A stretch of 64,000 nucleotides of DNA from Rhizobium sp. ZPR4. GTDB taxonomy: Bacteria; Pseudomonadota; Alphaproteobacteria; Rhizobiales; Rhizobiaceae. How positions within the stretch are numbered: position 1 is the stretch's first letter; every line of letters begins with the position of its first letter. This document shows, piece by piece, positions 28,493 to 39,426 of this stretch. The DNA lies in assembly GCF_040215725.1 (NCBI RefSeq), contig NZ_CP157967.1, forward strand, positions 2,946,501 to 3,010,500, in the 5' to 3' direction. Below the pieces are notes generated by a model. The model ran no database searches. It was given only the letters and a program-made list of their open reading frames with translations, and had not been told where the DNA came from. The position numbers and the translations under genes are program-made.

Positions 28493-29016
28493 TGATTGCA
28501 TCCTTTCAGACTAAGGACATCCCAGGGCGCGATGGTCGCCTTGCCCTTGCCCCATAGGGGCGACTTCTGAATCGAGGGACCGAGCGCCGGCAGGAAAAGC
28601 CGGTCGGCAGCACTCTCGCCTTCTCCCGGCAATGCACGGATATGGCCTTTCAGATCCGAGGCATAGACCATGCCTTGCCATACCGTGCAGGCTCTGAGAT
28701 CCGCTCCTGTTATATCCCCTTCAGGGCATTCGAACATAATCCGCCCATCAGCGCGCAATTGATCGTCGCTACGCATGACGACACCCTCGGCCACAATATT
28801 GGTATTGCGTACCGCGAGCTTGAACTTGTTGCTGACGGATGATTCCGAGCCCATGGACTCGAAGCGCAGCTCATAGGCATTGTCCATATCGACGTAGACG
28901 GCCTTTTCCTGCATGCATTCCTCGGCGAGCGCAGGCAGGGGATTGACCGCGAAGGCCAGCGCCACCCAGCGCATCGACGCCAATCGTGTCCTTGCATTGA
29001 TCGCCGGCATGGTCAT
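28489..29016 (-). CDS. Exported protein of unknown function
   Basis: The 175-residue protein starts with a signal peptide whose hydrophobic core WVALAFAVNPLPALA ends at about residue 31 (ALA-EE). The mature part is polar, with three or four Cys (EECM, FECPEGD, LRACTVW, KGCNQ) that could form disulfides. It has beta-strand-like alternation and no recognised motif. It overlaps the DUF4241 gene by four bases (ATGA) and the SDR gene by four bases. Translational coupling with an exported DUF4241 protein suggests that the two work together in the periplasm. I do not recognise the family. Confidence 0.75.
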   Translation of the reverse strand: MTMPAINARTRLASMRWVALAFAVNPLPALAEECMQEKAVYVDMDNAYELRFESMGSESSVSNKFKLAVRNTNIVAEGVVMRSDDQLRADGRIMFECPEGDITGADLRACTVWQGMVYASDLKGHIRALPGEGESAADRLFLPALGPSIQKSPLWGKGKATIAPWDVLSLKGCNQ

Positions 29017-29762
29017 TGCCCTCCCGGCTCGTGGTGGCCGTCGGCATTTTCCGTGACGCCGAAATCGGTGAAAAGAACAAGCGCCCGCCCGCCCGCATCG
29101 AGCCCCCAGAACACCGGATAGAAGCCATCGCCCCAGCCGCTCGAGAAAACGGCGACGTTGCCGCGCTTGCCCGATATCGGCCGATGCATGGCGTAGTCGT
29201 CATTGTTGAGCTGCAGTTCGGACGCCAGGACATCGTCGTAATAATTGATATCCGACGACGACTTCTCGATACGGACCTGCTTTTCGCGCTCCTGGATCAG
29301 CGCATAAGTCTCGGCATCCATGTAGCAGCCAAGACCGGCATCAACCGGATAGCCGAAGAACTCGTCATTCTTCAGCGAATTGATATCCTGGCCGGAGACC
29401 ACGGCCAGCTCCCAGCGCACGGGCTTGCCCTCGGCAAAACGCATGCCGGCTGCAGCGATGCGGCCGAAGGCCTGATACAAGGTGACGGGATAATCGCCGG
29501 GAGAAACGGTGCGGGTAAATGCCGCTCGGTCAGGTCCGACAAGCGGATCGCTGGCAACGATGCGCCCTGAGGTCAGCTCGACCTTGCCGATATGAAGAAC
29601 CTTGATCGAGCGGGCGGCAAGATCGGCGTCGCTGAGCGACGCCAGATCGAGATTGCTGCTAAGCTTGGAAATGTCGAGTTCGGCCGCGCCGGCGGACGAT
29701 GGCACCCATGCGGCGACGGCGCACAACAATCCGCGCAGCGTCCGCATGGGCCATGTCGACAT
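29013..29762 (-). CDS. Exported DUF4241-domain protein
   Basis: The 249-residue protein has a signal peptide (LRGLLCAVAAWVPSSAGAA) and then a domain matching DUF4241. Conserved blocks are the DPLVGPDRAAFTRTVSPGDY region, FFGYPVDAGLGCYMDAET and the closing VFSSGWGDGFYPVFWGLD plus LFTDFG. The family's role is not established; many members lack a signal, so export here is notable. It is 15 bp after the sucB stop with GGGGAG before the ATG, and shares four bases with the next gene. It lies within the TCA operon but has no evident metabolic role. Confidence 0.82.
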   Translation of the reverse strand: MSTWPMRTLRGLLCAVAAWVPSSAGAAELDISKLSSNLDLASLSDADLAARSIKVLHIGKVELTSGRIVASDPLVGPDRAAFTRTVSPGDYPVTLYQAFGRIAAAGMRFAEGKPVRWELAVVSGQDINSLKNDEFFGYPVDAGLGCYMDAETYALIQEREKQVRIEKSSSDINYYDDVLASELQLNNDDYAMHRPISGKRGNVAVFSSGWGDGFYPVFWGLDAGGRALVLFTDFGVTENADGHHEPGGQ

Positions 29763-29777
29763 GATCCAACGCTCCCC

Positions 29778-31016
29778 TTAGAGATCGAGAACGAGACGTT
29801 CCGGATCTTCCAGGCTTTCCTTGACGCGGACGAGGAAGGTAACGGCTTCCTTACCGTCGACCATGCGATGGTCGTAGGAGAGCGCCAGATACATCATCGG
29901 GCGGATGACGACCTGACCGCCGATGGCGACCGGACGTTCCTGGATCTTGTGCATGCCGAGAATGCCCGACTGCGGCGCATTCAGGATCGGCGAGGACATC
30001 AGCGAACCATAGACACCGCCATTGGTGATGGTGAAGGTGCCGCCCTGCATGTCGGCCATCGACAGCGTACCGTCACGAGCAGCCTTCGCCAGACGGCCAA
30101 GTTCCTTCTCGACCTCTGCGATCGACATCTGGTCGGCATCGCGGATCACCGGAACGACAAGACCCTTGTCGGTGCCGACAGCCATGCCGATGTGGCAGTA
30201 GTTCTTGTAGACGATATCGGTGCCGTCGATCTCGGCGTTGACGGCCGGGAGTTCCTTCAGCGCGTGGGTGACGGCCTTGGTGAAGAAGCCCATGAAGCCG
30301 AGCTTCACGCCATGCTTCTTCTCGAACACGTCCTTGTACTTGTTGCGCAGGTCCATGACAGCCTTCATGTCCACCTCGTTATAGGTGGTGAGCATGGCGG
30401 CGGTGTTCTGCGCATCCTTGAGGCGGCGGGCAATCGTCTGGCGCAGACGCGTCATCTTCACGCGCTCTTCGCGGCTGACGTCCTCGACGGCGGTCGGCGC
30501 GCGAGCGGCAACAGGTGCGGCCGGTGCGGCGGCAGGAGCCGAAGCAGCCTTGGCGACAGCAGCGATGACATCGCCCTTCAGCACCTGACCGCGCTTACCG
30601 CTGCCTTCGACCTGATCGGCGGAGAGATTGTTTTCGGCAAGCAGCTTACCGGCAGCCGGTGCCGGCGGCATCGAGGAAGCCGGAGCCGAAACGGCGGGGG
30701 CGGCAACCGGTGCAGCAGCGGCAGGGGCCGGAGCAGCAGCAGGCGCGGCAGCCTGTGCCGGAGCGGCGGCAGCGCCATTGCCGGCGGAGATCTGGCCGAG
30801 CAGCGCGCCGAGGCCTACGGTTTCGCCGGCCTGGGCAACGATTTCGGAAAGCGTGCCAGCGCTGGGCGCCGGAACTTCGATCGTCACCTTGTCGGTTTCA
30901 AGTTCAAGAAGCGGCTCATCGGCCTTGATGGCATCGCCGACCTTCTTGAACCAGGTACCGACGGTCGCTTCGCTGACGGATTCGCCGAGGGTAGGAACGC
31001 GGATTTCAGTGGCCAT
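29778..31016 (-). CDS. sucB: Dihydrolipoyllysine succinyltransferase (E2 of 2-oxoglutarate dehydrogenase)
   Basis: The 412-residue E2 core has an N-terminal lipoyl domain with the lipoylated K43 ([12 protein letters not shown]) and a long Ala/Pro-rich linker. A peripheral-subunit-binding domain ([20 protein letters not shown]) follows, then the catalytic domain with the active-site His in [13 protein letters not shown]. It transfers succinyl from the E1 intermediate to CoA. Only one lipoyl domain is present, as in most alphaproteobacterial SucB. It comes 246 bp after sucA, a wide gap for an operon. Confidence 0.97.
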   Translation of the reverse strand: MATEIRVPTLGESVSEATVGTWFKKVGDAIKADEPLLELETDKVTIEVPAPSAGTLSEIVAQAGETVGLGALLGQISAGNGAAAAPAQAAAPAAAPAPAAAAPVAAPAVSAPASSMPPAPAAGKLLAENNLSADQVEGSGKRGQVLKGDVIAAVAKAASAPAAAPAAPVAARAPTAVEDVSREERVKMTRLRQTIARRLKDAQNTAAMLTTYNEVDMKAVMDLRNKYKDVFEKKHGVKLGFMGFFTKAVTHALKELPAVNAEIDGTDIVYKNYCHIGMAVGTDKGLVVPVIRDADQMSIAEVEKELGRLAKAARDGTLSMADMQGGTFTITNGGVYGSLMSSPILNAPQSGILGMHKIQERPVAIGGQVVIRPMMYLALSYDHRMVDGKEAVTFLVRVKESLEDPERLVLDL

Positions 31017-31262
31017 TGTTCAAATCCTGATTTTTCGTCTTTATGAGTTGGATGGAATTCCGGCGACAGACGGCCGGGGGACGGGTGATGCGCCGCGGCG
31101 CAAGCGCCCGAACGACCATAGCGGTCGACCGGGCATTTGCTTGATTGCGGCGATAGGCGGCATGTTGCTGCATGACGGCCATGTTCTCCCCCGTCGCATC
31201 ATGCGGAAGGCTGGGGCGCGACGCCGCGATTTTCAAACGAAAACGCGTCATCGCGCAACCCC

Positions 31263-34247
31263 TCAACCGCCGAGCGCGTCCTCGAGGAACGCCGCAAGCT
31301 GCGACAGATGCTTGGACATCAGGCCCGTCGCCGGAGAGGCGGCGGCCGGACGGCCGGTGTAGCGAACGCGCTGGTACTTGGCATCGATATGGGCGAGCAC
31401 CCATTCCAGATAAGGATCGATGAAGGACCATGCGCCCATGTTCTTCGGCTCTTCCTGGCACCAGACCATTTCCGCATTGCGGAAGCGGCTGAGCTCGTTG
31501 ATGAGCGCCTTGGCCGGGAACGGATAGAGCTGTTCGATGCGCAGCAGGTAGATATCGTCGATGCCGCGCTTCTCGCGCTCTTCCAGGAGATCGTAATAGA
31601 CCTTGCCCGAGCAGATGACGACGCGACGGATCTTGTTGTCCTTCTGCAGCTTGATCGGGCTGTCCTTGATCAGTTCCGCATCGTCCCACAACAGGCGGTG
31701 GAAGGAACTTTCGCCCGCCATCTCCGCAAGCGTCGATACGGCGCGCTTGTGGCGCAGCAGCGACTTCGGCGTCATCAGAATCAGCGGCTTGCGGAAGTCG
31801 CGCTTCAGCTGACGGCGCAGGATATGGAAGTAGTTCGCCGGCGTCGTGACGTTGGCGACCTGCATGTTGTCTTCGGCGCAGAGCTGCAGATAACGTTCCA
31901 GACGGGCCGAGGAGTGTTCCGGACCCTGGCCTTCATAACCATGCGGCAGCAGGCAGACGAGGCCGGACATGCGCAGCCACTTGCGTTCGCCCGACGAGAT
32001 GAACTGGTCGAAGACGACCTGCGCACCGTTGGCGAAGTCGCCGAACTGGGCTTCCCAGAGGGTCAGCGCATTCGGACGGGCGAGCGAATAACCGTATTCG
32101 AAGCCGAGAACCGCTTCTTCCGACAGCATCGAGTTGATGACTTCGTAGCGGGCCTGGGTCGGCGACAGGTTTGCGAGCGGGATATAGCGCTCTTCGGTCT
32201 CCTGATCGTAGAGAACCGAATGACGCTGCGAGAAGGTGCCGCGTTCGCAATCCTGACCAGACAGGCGGATCTTGTGGCCATCCACCACGAGCGAACCGAA
32301 TGCCAGGGCTTCCGCCATGGCCCAATCGATGCCCTCGCCCGTCTGCACCATGTTGGCGCGGTTTTCCATGAAGCGCTGGATGGTGCGGTGCGCATGGAAG
32401 CCGGCCGGAATTTCCGACAGCTTGCGGCCGATTTCCTTCAGCGACTTCATCGGCACGGCGGTCTTGCCGCGGCGCTGCTCGTCGGCATTGTCGGCCGTGT
32501 GCAGGCCGGACCACTCGCCGTCAAGCCAGTCGGCCTTGTTCGGCTTGTAGGACTGGCCGGCCTCGAACTCCTGCTCGAGGTGGGCGCGCCAATCGGCCTT
32601 CATCTTCTCGACTTCGCCTTCGGTCAGCACGCCTTCGCTGATCAGCCGCTGCGAATAGAGCTGCAGCACCGTCTTGTGGGCGCGGATAACCTTGTACATG
32701 TTCGGCTGCGTGAAGGACGGCTCGTCGCCTTCATTGTGGCCGTAGCGGCGGTAGCAGAAGAGGTCGACCACAACAGGCTTGTGGAACTTCATGCGGAATT
32801 CGGTCGCGATCTTCGCGGCATAGACGACCGCTTCCGGATCGTCGCCGTTGACGTGGAAGATCGGCGCTTCGATCATCTTGGCGACGTCGGACGGATAGGG
32901 CGACGACCGCGAGAAGGCCGGATTGGTGGTGAAACCGATCTGGTTGTTGATGATGACGTGCATCGTGCCGGCAACGCGATGGCCGCGTAGACCGGAGAGG
33001 CCAAGGATTTCGGCAACGACGCCCTGGCCGGCGAAAGCCGCATCACCATGGATCAGCAGCGGCACGACCTTGGCGCGTTCGGACAACGGGATGATGTCGC
33101 CGTCCCACTGTGTGGCACCCATGTCCTGCTTGGCACGAGCCTTGCCCATGACGACAGGATTGACGATTTCGAGGTGCGACGGGTTTGCCGTCAGCGAGAC
33201 GTGCACCTTGGCGCCGTCGAAATCGCGATCCGAAGACGCGCCGAGATGGTACTTCACGTCGCCCGAACCTTCGACTTCGTCAGGCGCGTAGGAGCCGCCC
33301 TTGAATTCGTGGAAGATGGCGCGATGCGGCTTGCCCATGACCTGGGACAGCACGTTCAGGCGGCCGCGGTGGGCCATGCCGAACACGGCTTCCCTGAGGC
33401 CGAGCTGGCTGCCGCTCTTCAGGATTTGTTCGAGCGCCGGGATCAGCGATTCGCCGCCATCGAGGCCGAAGCGCTTGGTGCCCTTGAACTTGACGTCGAG
33501 GAACTGCTCATAGCCTTCGGCTTCGATGACCTTCTGAAGAATGGCCTTCTTGCGCTCGGGATTGAAGGCAATGCCCTTGTCCGGACCTTCGATGCGTTCC
33601 TGAATCCATGCCTTTTCCTCCGGGTTGGAGATGTGCATGAATTCGACGCCTAGGGTGGAGCAGTAGGTGCGCTCGAGGATCTCGATCATCTCGCGGATGG
33701 TTGCGAATTCGAGGCCGAGCACGTTGTCGATGAAGATCTTGCGGTCGAAGTCGGCCTCGGTGAAGCCATAGGCTTCCGGCGACAGCTCCTTGTAGTCTTC
33801 GACCGGCGCGGCGATGCCGAGCGGATCGAGCTTGGCATGCAGGTGGCCGCGCATGCGATAGGCGCGGATCATCATGATGGCGCGGACACTATCGCGCGTC
33901 GCCTGCAGGACGTCGGTGGCGCTCGCCGGCGTACCGGCTGTTTCGGCCTTCGCCTTCAGCTTGGTTTCGATGACCTTCTCGACAACGCCCCAGTCGCCGT
34001 CGAGCGCGGAAACCAGATCGCCCTTTGCCGGGATCGGCCAGTTCTTGCGCTGCCAGGAGGCGCCCTTGGCTGCCCTCTTCACGTCGTCGGGGCTATCCTC
34101 GAGCGCCTTGAAGAAAGACCGCCATTCGTCGGAAACCGATGAAGGATCGTCCTCGTAGCGCGCGTAGAGCTGCTCGATATAGGCAGCGTTGGCGCCATCC
34201 AGGAACGAGGTGATCTGAAATTGCTCGTTGGCTTCTTGCCTTGCCAT
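31263..34247 (-). CDS. sucA: 2-Oxoglutarate dehydrogenase E1
   Basis: The 994-residue thiamine-diphosphate E1 component decarboxylates 2-oxoglutarate. It begins MARQEANEQFQITSFLDGAN (E2-binding N-terminus), then HRGRLNVLSQVMGK, the ThDP-binding HGDAAFAGQG and the region VVDLFCYRRYGHNEGDEPSF, with the C-terminal transketolase-like half after residue 600. The ATG at 34247 is chosen because an in-frame start at 34340 would add 31 residues unlike the family. It is downstream of sucD by 175 bp, with a strong hairpin between. Full length. Confidence 0.97.
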   Translation of the reverse strand: MARQEANEQFQITSFLDGANAAYIEQLYARYEDDPSSVSDEWRSFFKALEDSPDDVKRAAKGASWQRKNWPIPAKGDLVSALDGDWGVVEKVIETKLKAKAETAGTPASATDVLQATRDSVRAIMMIRAYRMRGHLHAKLDPLGIAAPVEDYKELSPEAYGFTEADFDRKIFIDNVLGLEFATIREMIEILERTYCSTLGVEFMHISNPEEKAWIQERIEGPDKGIAFNPERKKAILQKVIEAEGYEQFLDVKFKGTKRFGLDGGESLIPALEQILKSGSQLGLREAVFGMAHRGRLNVLSQVMGKPHRAIFHEFKGGSYAPDEVEGSGDVKYHLGASSDRDFDGAKVHVSLTANPSHLEIVNPVVMGKARAKQDMGATQWDGDIIPLSERAKVVPLLIHGDAAFAGQGVVAEILGLSGLRGHRVAGTMHVIINNQIGFTTNPAFSRSSPYPSDVAKMIEAPIFHVNGDDPEAVVYAAKIATEFRMKFHKPVVVDLFCYRRYGHNEGDEPSFTQPNMYKVIRAHKTVLQLYSQRLISEGVLTEGEVEKMKADWRAHLEQEFEAGQSYKPNKADWLDGEWSGLHTADNADEQRRGKTAVPMKSLKEIGRKLSEIPAGFHAHRTIQRFMENRANMVQTGEGIDWAMAEALAFGSLVVDGHKIRLSGQDCERGTFSQRHSVLYDQETEERYIPLANLSPTQARYEVINSMLSEEAVLGFEYGYSLARPNALTLWEAQFGDFANGAQVVFDQFISSGERKWLRMSGLVCLLPHGYEGQGPEHSSARLERYLQLCAEDNMQVANVTTPANYFHILRRQLKRDFRKPLILMTPKSLLRHKRAVSTLAEMAGESSFHRLLWDDAELIKDSPIKLQKDNKIRRVVICSGKVYYDLLEEREKRGIDDIYLLRIEQLYPFPAKALINELSRFRNAEMVWCQEEPKNMGAWSFIDPYLEWVLAHIDAKYQRVRYTGRPAAASPATGLMSKHLSQLAAFLEDALGG

Positions 34248-34371
34248 GGTGAATCTGCGGGCGCTCTCGCCCGTCTCCCAACTTGTTTGCATTGCCGGTT
34301 TTCGGGTCCCCGGCGACCGTATTTCATTCGCGGCTATCAAGGCCGTATGTATGCACTTGCGAGTGTCGAAA

Positions 34372-34404
34372 CCGGACGGGACAAGCAGATGCCGCCCCGT
34401 CCGG
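34372..34404 (-). other. Hairpin between sucD and sucA
   Basis: A perfect 9-bp stem, CCGGACGGG (34372-34380) with CCCGTCCGG (34396-34404), around a 15-base loop and no T-run. It lies in the leader of sucA. It may stabilise mRNA or slow RNA polymerase between the SucD and SucA parts of the operon. Confidence 0.5.
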
Positions 34405-34422
34405 CCTTGCTATGAAGTAGGC

Positions 34423-35325
34423 TCAGCCCTTCAGGACTTCCACCAGCGTCTTGCCGAGACGCGCCGGCGACGGCGACACGCGAATGCCTGCCGCTTCCAT
34501 CGCCGCAATCTTGTCTTCCGCGCCGCCCTTGCCGCCGGAAATCACGGCGCCGGCATGGCCCATGGTGCGGCCGGGAGGTGCCGTGCGGCCGGCGATGAAA
34601 CCGACCATCGGCTTCTTGCGGCCCTTCTTGGCTTCGTCCTTGAGGAACTGCGCGGCTTCTTCTTCAGCCGAACCGCCGATTTCGCCGATCATGATGATCG
34701 ACTTGGTTTCGTCGTCCGCGAGGAACATCTCAAGAATGTCGATGAATTCGGTGCCCTTGACCGGGTCGCCGCCGATGCCGACAGCCGTCGTCTGGCCGAG
34801 GCCTTCATTGGTGGTCTGGAACACGGCCTCGTAGGTGAGCGTGCCGGAACGCGAGAGAACGCCGACGGAGCCCTTCTTGAAGATGGAGCCCGGCATGATG
34901 CCGATCTTGCACTCGTTCGGGGTCAGAACGCCCGGGCAGTTCGGTCCGATCAGGCGCGACTTCGACTTGATCAGGCGGTCCTTGACCTTGACCATATCGG
35001 CAACCGGAATGCCTTCCGTGATGCAGACGATCAGCGGGATTTCAGCGTCGATCGCTTCGAGGATCGCAGCCGCAGCGCCTGCCGGCGGCACGTAGATGAC
35101 CGAAGCGTTGGCGCCGGTGGCATCCTTGCCTTCGGCGACGGACTTGAAGATCGGCAGCTTTTCGCCGTCCTTGCCGGTCCAGGTTTCACCGCCCTTGGAA
35201 GGGTGGATACCGCCGACCATCTTCGTGCCGTGATAGGCAAGCGCCTGTTCGGTGTGGAAGGTACCGGTCTTGCCGGTCAGGCCCTGAACCAGAACCTTGG
35301 TGTCTTTGTTGATGAGAATAGACAT
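34423..35325 (-). CDS. sucD: Succinyl-CoA synthetase alpha subunit
   Basis: The 300-residue alpha subunit has the CoA-binding Rossmann domain ([19 protein letters not shown]) and the phosphorylated H257 in [14 protein letters not shown]. It forms succinyl-CoA from succinate with ADP/GTP phosphorylation when read in reverse. The normal partner sucC lies upstream, but a DUF1579 gene is inserted between them (gap 12 bp to that gene). Full length and ordinary. Confidence 0.97.
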   Translation of the reverse strand: MSILINKDTKVLVQGLTGKTGTFHTEQALAYHGTKMVGGIHPSKGGETWTGKDGEKLPIFKSVAEGKDATGANASVIYVPPAGAAAAILEAIDAEIPLIVCITEGIPVADMVKVKDRLIKSKSRLIGPNCPGVLTPNECKIGIMPGSIFKKGSVGVLSRSGTLTYEAVFQTTNEGLGQTTAVGIGGDPVKGTEFIDILEMFLADDETKSIIMIGEIGGSAEEEAAQFLKDEAKKGRKKPMVGFIAGRTAPPGRTMGHAGAVISGGKGGAEDKIAAMEAAGIRVSPSPARLGKTLVEVLKG

Positions 35326-35337
35326 GCGAGGCCTTTG

Positions 35338-35829
35338 TTACGAGAGGTTGGAAGACGCGGAGGCAACGCGACGATATAAGCCGCTGACAACCTCCTGCCA
35401 TGTATCGCTGCCGGCGGGCGCAAAAGTGACGCCCATGCGGTAGCAGTCTTCATTTTCGAACTGAAAGAGAGTGCGCTGCTGACCGCGCGGCGAAACCTTG
35501 GTCAGAACAAGCTTGTCATCGATCCACTCGCCGGAGGCCGGCGCGGCGGGCGTAAAGCCCACGGTATCGAACTGATAGAGCTTGTAGGCCTGATCCGCAG
35601 CGTCGAAGCCGAGAATGTTCCGGGCTTCGAACGATGCGGTTCCGTCCCGCATCTGCATGTAGCGCTGTTCGACGAAAAATCCGCCGAACAGACACTCGGC
35701 CGTGAGGCGCGCGGTTGCCGTGCCTTCCTTCGTCCAGGCCGAAGCCGCGACATGCTCTTCCCCTTCCCAGGTGCCGGCAAAGGCACCGAGGCGGAGATGA
35801 GCAGCCGTTGGAGCGAAGGAAGCAGCCAT
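35338..35829 (-). CDS. DUF1579-like protein between sucC and sucD
   Basis: The 163-residue cytosolic protein is rich in beta-strands. The early [18 protein letters not shown] and the later [20 protein letters not shown] recall DUF1579/lipocalin-like families, and [13 protein letters not shown] fits the second strand block. It starts 5 bp after the sucC stop and ends 12 bp before sucD, in the same direction. It is clearly in the TCA operon. Its job is unknown; a ligand-binding beta-barrel is the best guess. No signal peptide is seen. Confidence 0.75.
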   Translation of the reverse strand: MAASFAPTAAHLRLGAFAGTWEGEEHVAASAWTKEGTATARLTAECLFGGFFVEQRYMQMRDGTASFEARNILGFDAADQAYKLYQFDTVGFTPAAPASGEWIDDKLVLTKVSPRGQQRTLFQFENEDCYRMGVTFAPAGSDTWQEVVSGLYRRVASASSNLS

Positions 35830-35834
35830 CCCGA

Positions 35835-37028
35835 TCAGCCCTTGACTGCCTTCACGATCTTCTGGGCGGCATCGTCCAGGTCATCTGCGGAGATGACGTT
35901 GAGACCGGATTCGTTGATGATCTTCTTGCCGAGTTCGACATTGGTGCCTTCGAGGCGAACCACGAGCGGAACCTTCAGACCGACTTCCTTGACGGCTGCG
36001 AGCACGCCTTCGGCAATGACGTCACACTTCATGATGCCGCCGAAGATGTTGACCAGAATGCCCTGGACAGCCGGATCGGCAGTGATGATCTTGAAGGCGG
36101 CCGTAACCTTTTCCTTGGTGGCGCCACCGCCGACATCGAGGAAGTTCGCCGGCTCAGCGCCGTAGAGCTTGATGATGTCCATGGTTGCCATGGCGAGACC
36201 GGCACCGTTGACCATGCAGCCGATGTTACCGTCGAGGGCGACATAGGCGAGGTCATATTCGTGTGCCTGGATTTCCTTCTCGTCTTCCTCGGACGTGTCG
36301 CGCAGCGCGCGGACGTCTTCGTGACGGAAGAGAGCATTGCCGTCGAAGGACACCTTGGCGTCGAGAACGCGCAGGCGGCCGTTGGTCATGACGATCAGCG
36401 GGTTGACTTCGAGGAGGGCCATATCCTTCTCGACGAAGGCCTTATAGAGGATCGGGAAGAGCTTGGCGGCATCTTCGCGGGCAGCACCTTCAAGCTTCAG
36501 CGCATCGGAAAGAGCAGCCGTGTTGGCAGCCGTCACGCCCGTCGACGGATCGATGGCGACGGTGATGATCTTTTCCGGCGTGTCGTGCGCGACGGTCTCG
36601 ATGTCCATGCCGCCTTCGGTCGAAACGACGAAAGCGACCTGACCGACCGAGCGGTCGACGAGGATCGAGAGATAGAGTTCGCGGTCGATGTCGGCGCCGT
36701 CTTCGATATAGAGGCGGTTGACCTGCTTGCCGGCCGGGCCGGTCTGCTTGGTGACCAGCGTGTTGCCGAGCATGTCCTTGGCGTTGGCGACGACGTCGTC
36801 AACCGACTTGGCGAGGCGAACGCCGCCCTTGGCATCCGGGCCGAGTTCCTTGAACTTGCCCTTGCCGCGGCCACCGGCGTGGATCTGGCTCTTGACGACG
36901 TAAAGCGGGCCTGGAAGCTGCTTGGCAGCGGCGGCGGCCTCATCGGCGGAGAAGATGGCAACGCCGTCCGCGACGGGTGCGCCATAGGTCTTCAGCAGCG
37001 CCTTGGCCTGGTATTCATGAATGTTCAT
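35835..37028 (-). CDS. sucC: Succinyl-CoA synthetase beta subunit
   Basis: The 397-residue ATP-grasp subunit starts [16 protein letters not shown], with the nucleotide-binding [16 protein letters not shown] near residue 52 and the closing [15 protein letters not shown] that contacts the alpha phosphohistidine. It joins SucD to make the heterodimer or tetramer. It comes 27 bp after mdh. Full length. Confidence 0.97.
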   Translation of the reverse strand: MNIHEYQAKALLKTYGAPVADGVAIFSADEAAAAAKQLPGPLYVVKSQIHAGGRGKGKFKELGPDAKGGVRLAKSVDDVVANAKDMLGNTLVTKQTGPAGKQVNRLYIEDGADIDRELYLSILVDRSVGQVAFVVSTEGGMDIETVAHDTPEKIITVAIDPSTGVTAANTAALSDALKLEGAAREDAAKLFPILYKAFVEKDMALLEVNPLIVMTNGRLRVLDAKVSFDGNALFRHEDVRALRDTSEEDEKEIQAHEYDLAYVALDGNIGCMVNGAGLAMATMDIIKLYGAEPANFLDVGGGATKEKVTAAFKIITADPAVQGILVNIFGGIMKCDVIAEGVLAAVKEVGLKVPLVVRLEGTNVELGKKIINESGLNVISADDLDDAAQKIVKAVKG

Positions 37029-37055
37029 GGGTCTATCCCTGTTGGAAGGCGGAGA

Positions 37056-38120
<1,065 letters not shown>

Positions 38121-38158
38121 TTATTTTTGGATCAGGAATTTCAATCGGTTAGATCGAA

Positions 38159-38184
38159 AATATCTTACGTAAACGTAAGATATT
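38159..38184. promoter_or_regulatory. Perfect 26-bp palindrome between zapE and mdh
   Basis: AATATCTTACGT (38159-38170), AA, ACGTAAGATATT (38173-38184): 12-bp arms with no mismatch. It lies 14 bp past the zapE stop and about 140 bp upstream of the mdh start. It could be a zapE terminator (read on the minus strand, TTTTC follows), but the AT-rich arms and 2-base centre suit a dimeric repressor better. Either use is inference. Confidence 0.6.
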
Positions 38185-38198
38185 CTGTCACCGAATTG

Positions 38199-39362
38199 TT
38201 ACTCGGCCGCGCGCCTAGCCGGAGTCTGGGCCAGATATTCCGCACTGCGCATCTCGAAAAGCCGTGACGCGGTACGGTCGAATTCAAAGCCTTCGGTCCC
38301 CCGCCGCTCCTCCAGAAGATCCTCCGGCATGGCAGCCGCAGACACATAAAGGCGGATGTTATGATCGTAGAGCGTGTCGATGAGAATGATGAAGCGCTTC
38401 GTCTGGTTGCGCTTGTCCGGCCCGAGCTTCGGCACGCGATCGAGGAAGATCGTATCGAAGCGTTCAGCGATGGCGAGGAAATCGGCAGGCCCGAGCGGCG
38501 CGTCACAGAGATCGGCAAAGGAAAAGCGCGCCATGCGGTCGACGGCGAGCGGCACATGGATGGAGCGCCCCTTCATCGGGATCTCCGCCGGCTGCGCCTT
38601 GCGCCCGTGCAGCGCCTGCATCCAGGAGGCATCCATCGCCATCTCCGCCCGCTGATCGAGCGGCGAGAGATAGACGGGCTGGCTGTTCAGCTTCTCCATG
38701 CGGTAATCGGTCGGCGAATCCAGCGTCACCACACCCACATGCTTCTTCAGGAGATCGATGAACGGCAGGAAGAGGCCGCGATTGAGCCCATCACGATAGA
38801 GATTGCCGGGCTCGACGTTCGACGTCGCGATCAGCACGCAGCCGAGCGAGAACAGCTCGGAAAACAGCCGCGACAGGATCATCGCATCGGCGATATCGGT
38901 GACGGTGAATTCGTCGAAGCACAGCAGCTCGGCCTCGGCGTAGAGATCGGCGGCAACAGGCGGTATGGGGTCGGCCTGCTTCGTTTCGCCGTTCTTGAAT
39001 TTCAGCCGCTGCGCCGCAATCCGGTTGTGCACATCGGTCATGAACTCGAAAAAATGCGCCCGGCGCTTCTTCTGGCAGGGCGCCATCGAGAAGAACATGT
39101 CCATCAACATGGTCTTGCCGCGGCCGACGCTGCCGTGAATATAGAGACCCTTGATCGTCTCGGCCGATTTCTTGCGCGCGGCAAACATCCAGCCAAGCGC
39201 GCTGGATTTTGCGGCCGGTTTCTTTCGCTTGAGATCGGCAAGCACGCGGTCCAGCATTTTCGCCACATCCATCTGCGCCGAATCCACCTGAAGGGATCCG
39301 GACGCCGTCAGCGCCTTCAGCTGTTCGCAGACGCTGATCGAATAATCTGGCATGGGCTGCAT
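38199..39362 (-). CDS. zapE: ZapE/AFG1-like cell-division ATPase
   Basis: The 387-residue protein has Walker A IHGSVGRGKTMLMDMFFSM, then AHFFEFMTDVHNRI, the Walker B region LLCFDEFTVTDIADAMIL and SNVEPGNLYRDGLNR. These are the ordered blocks of the AFG1-like/ZapE family. ZapE acts with FtsZ at the division ring in E. coli; mitochondrial relatives help protein turnover. The start at 39362 is chosen over upstream codons that run into the preceding terminator. The downstream side holds the palindrome at 38159. Confidence 0.93.
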   Translation of the reverse strand: MQPMPDYSISVCEQLKALTASGSLQVDSAQMDVAKMLDRVLADLKRKKPAAKSSALGWMFAARKKSAETIKGLYIHGSVGRGKTMLMDMFFSMAPCQKKRRAHFFEFMTDVHNRIAAQRLKFKNGETKQADPIPPVAADLYAEAELLCFDEFTVTDIADAMILSRLFSELFSLGCVLIATSNVEPGNLYRDGLNRGLFLPFIDLLKKHVGVVTLDSPTDYRMEKLNSQPVYLSPLDQRAEMAMDASWMQALHGRKAQPAEIPMKGRSIHVPLAVDRMARFSFADLCDAPLGPADFLAIAERFDTIFLDRVPKLGPDKRNQTKRFIILIDTLYDHNIRLYVSAAAMPEDLLEERRGTEGFEFDRTASRLFEMRSAEYLAQTPARRAAE

Positions 39363-39380
39363 GGGGAAATATCCGCCTGT

Positions 39381-39420
39381 GCAAAATGGGGGCGCACCCA
39401 AAGGGTGCCGCCCCTTTCAA
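39381..39420 (-). terminator. Terminator after the Omp19-like gene
   Basis: On the minus strand the sequence GGGGCGGCACCC-TTT-GGGTGCGCCCCC (39414-39388) folds into a strong stem with one bulge, then ATTTTGC. It lies just past the lipoprotein stop at 39427. Confidence 0.7.
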
Positions 39421-39426
39421 ATAAGC

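Noticed and set aside
29592..31046. 484-codon plus-strand frame opposite sucB
   Set aside because: The Ala/Pro linker of sucB gives a Gly/Arg/Ser-rich mirror product; not a real gene.
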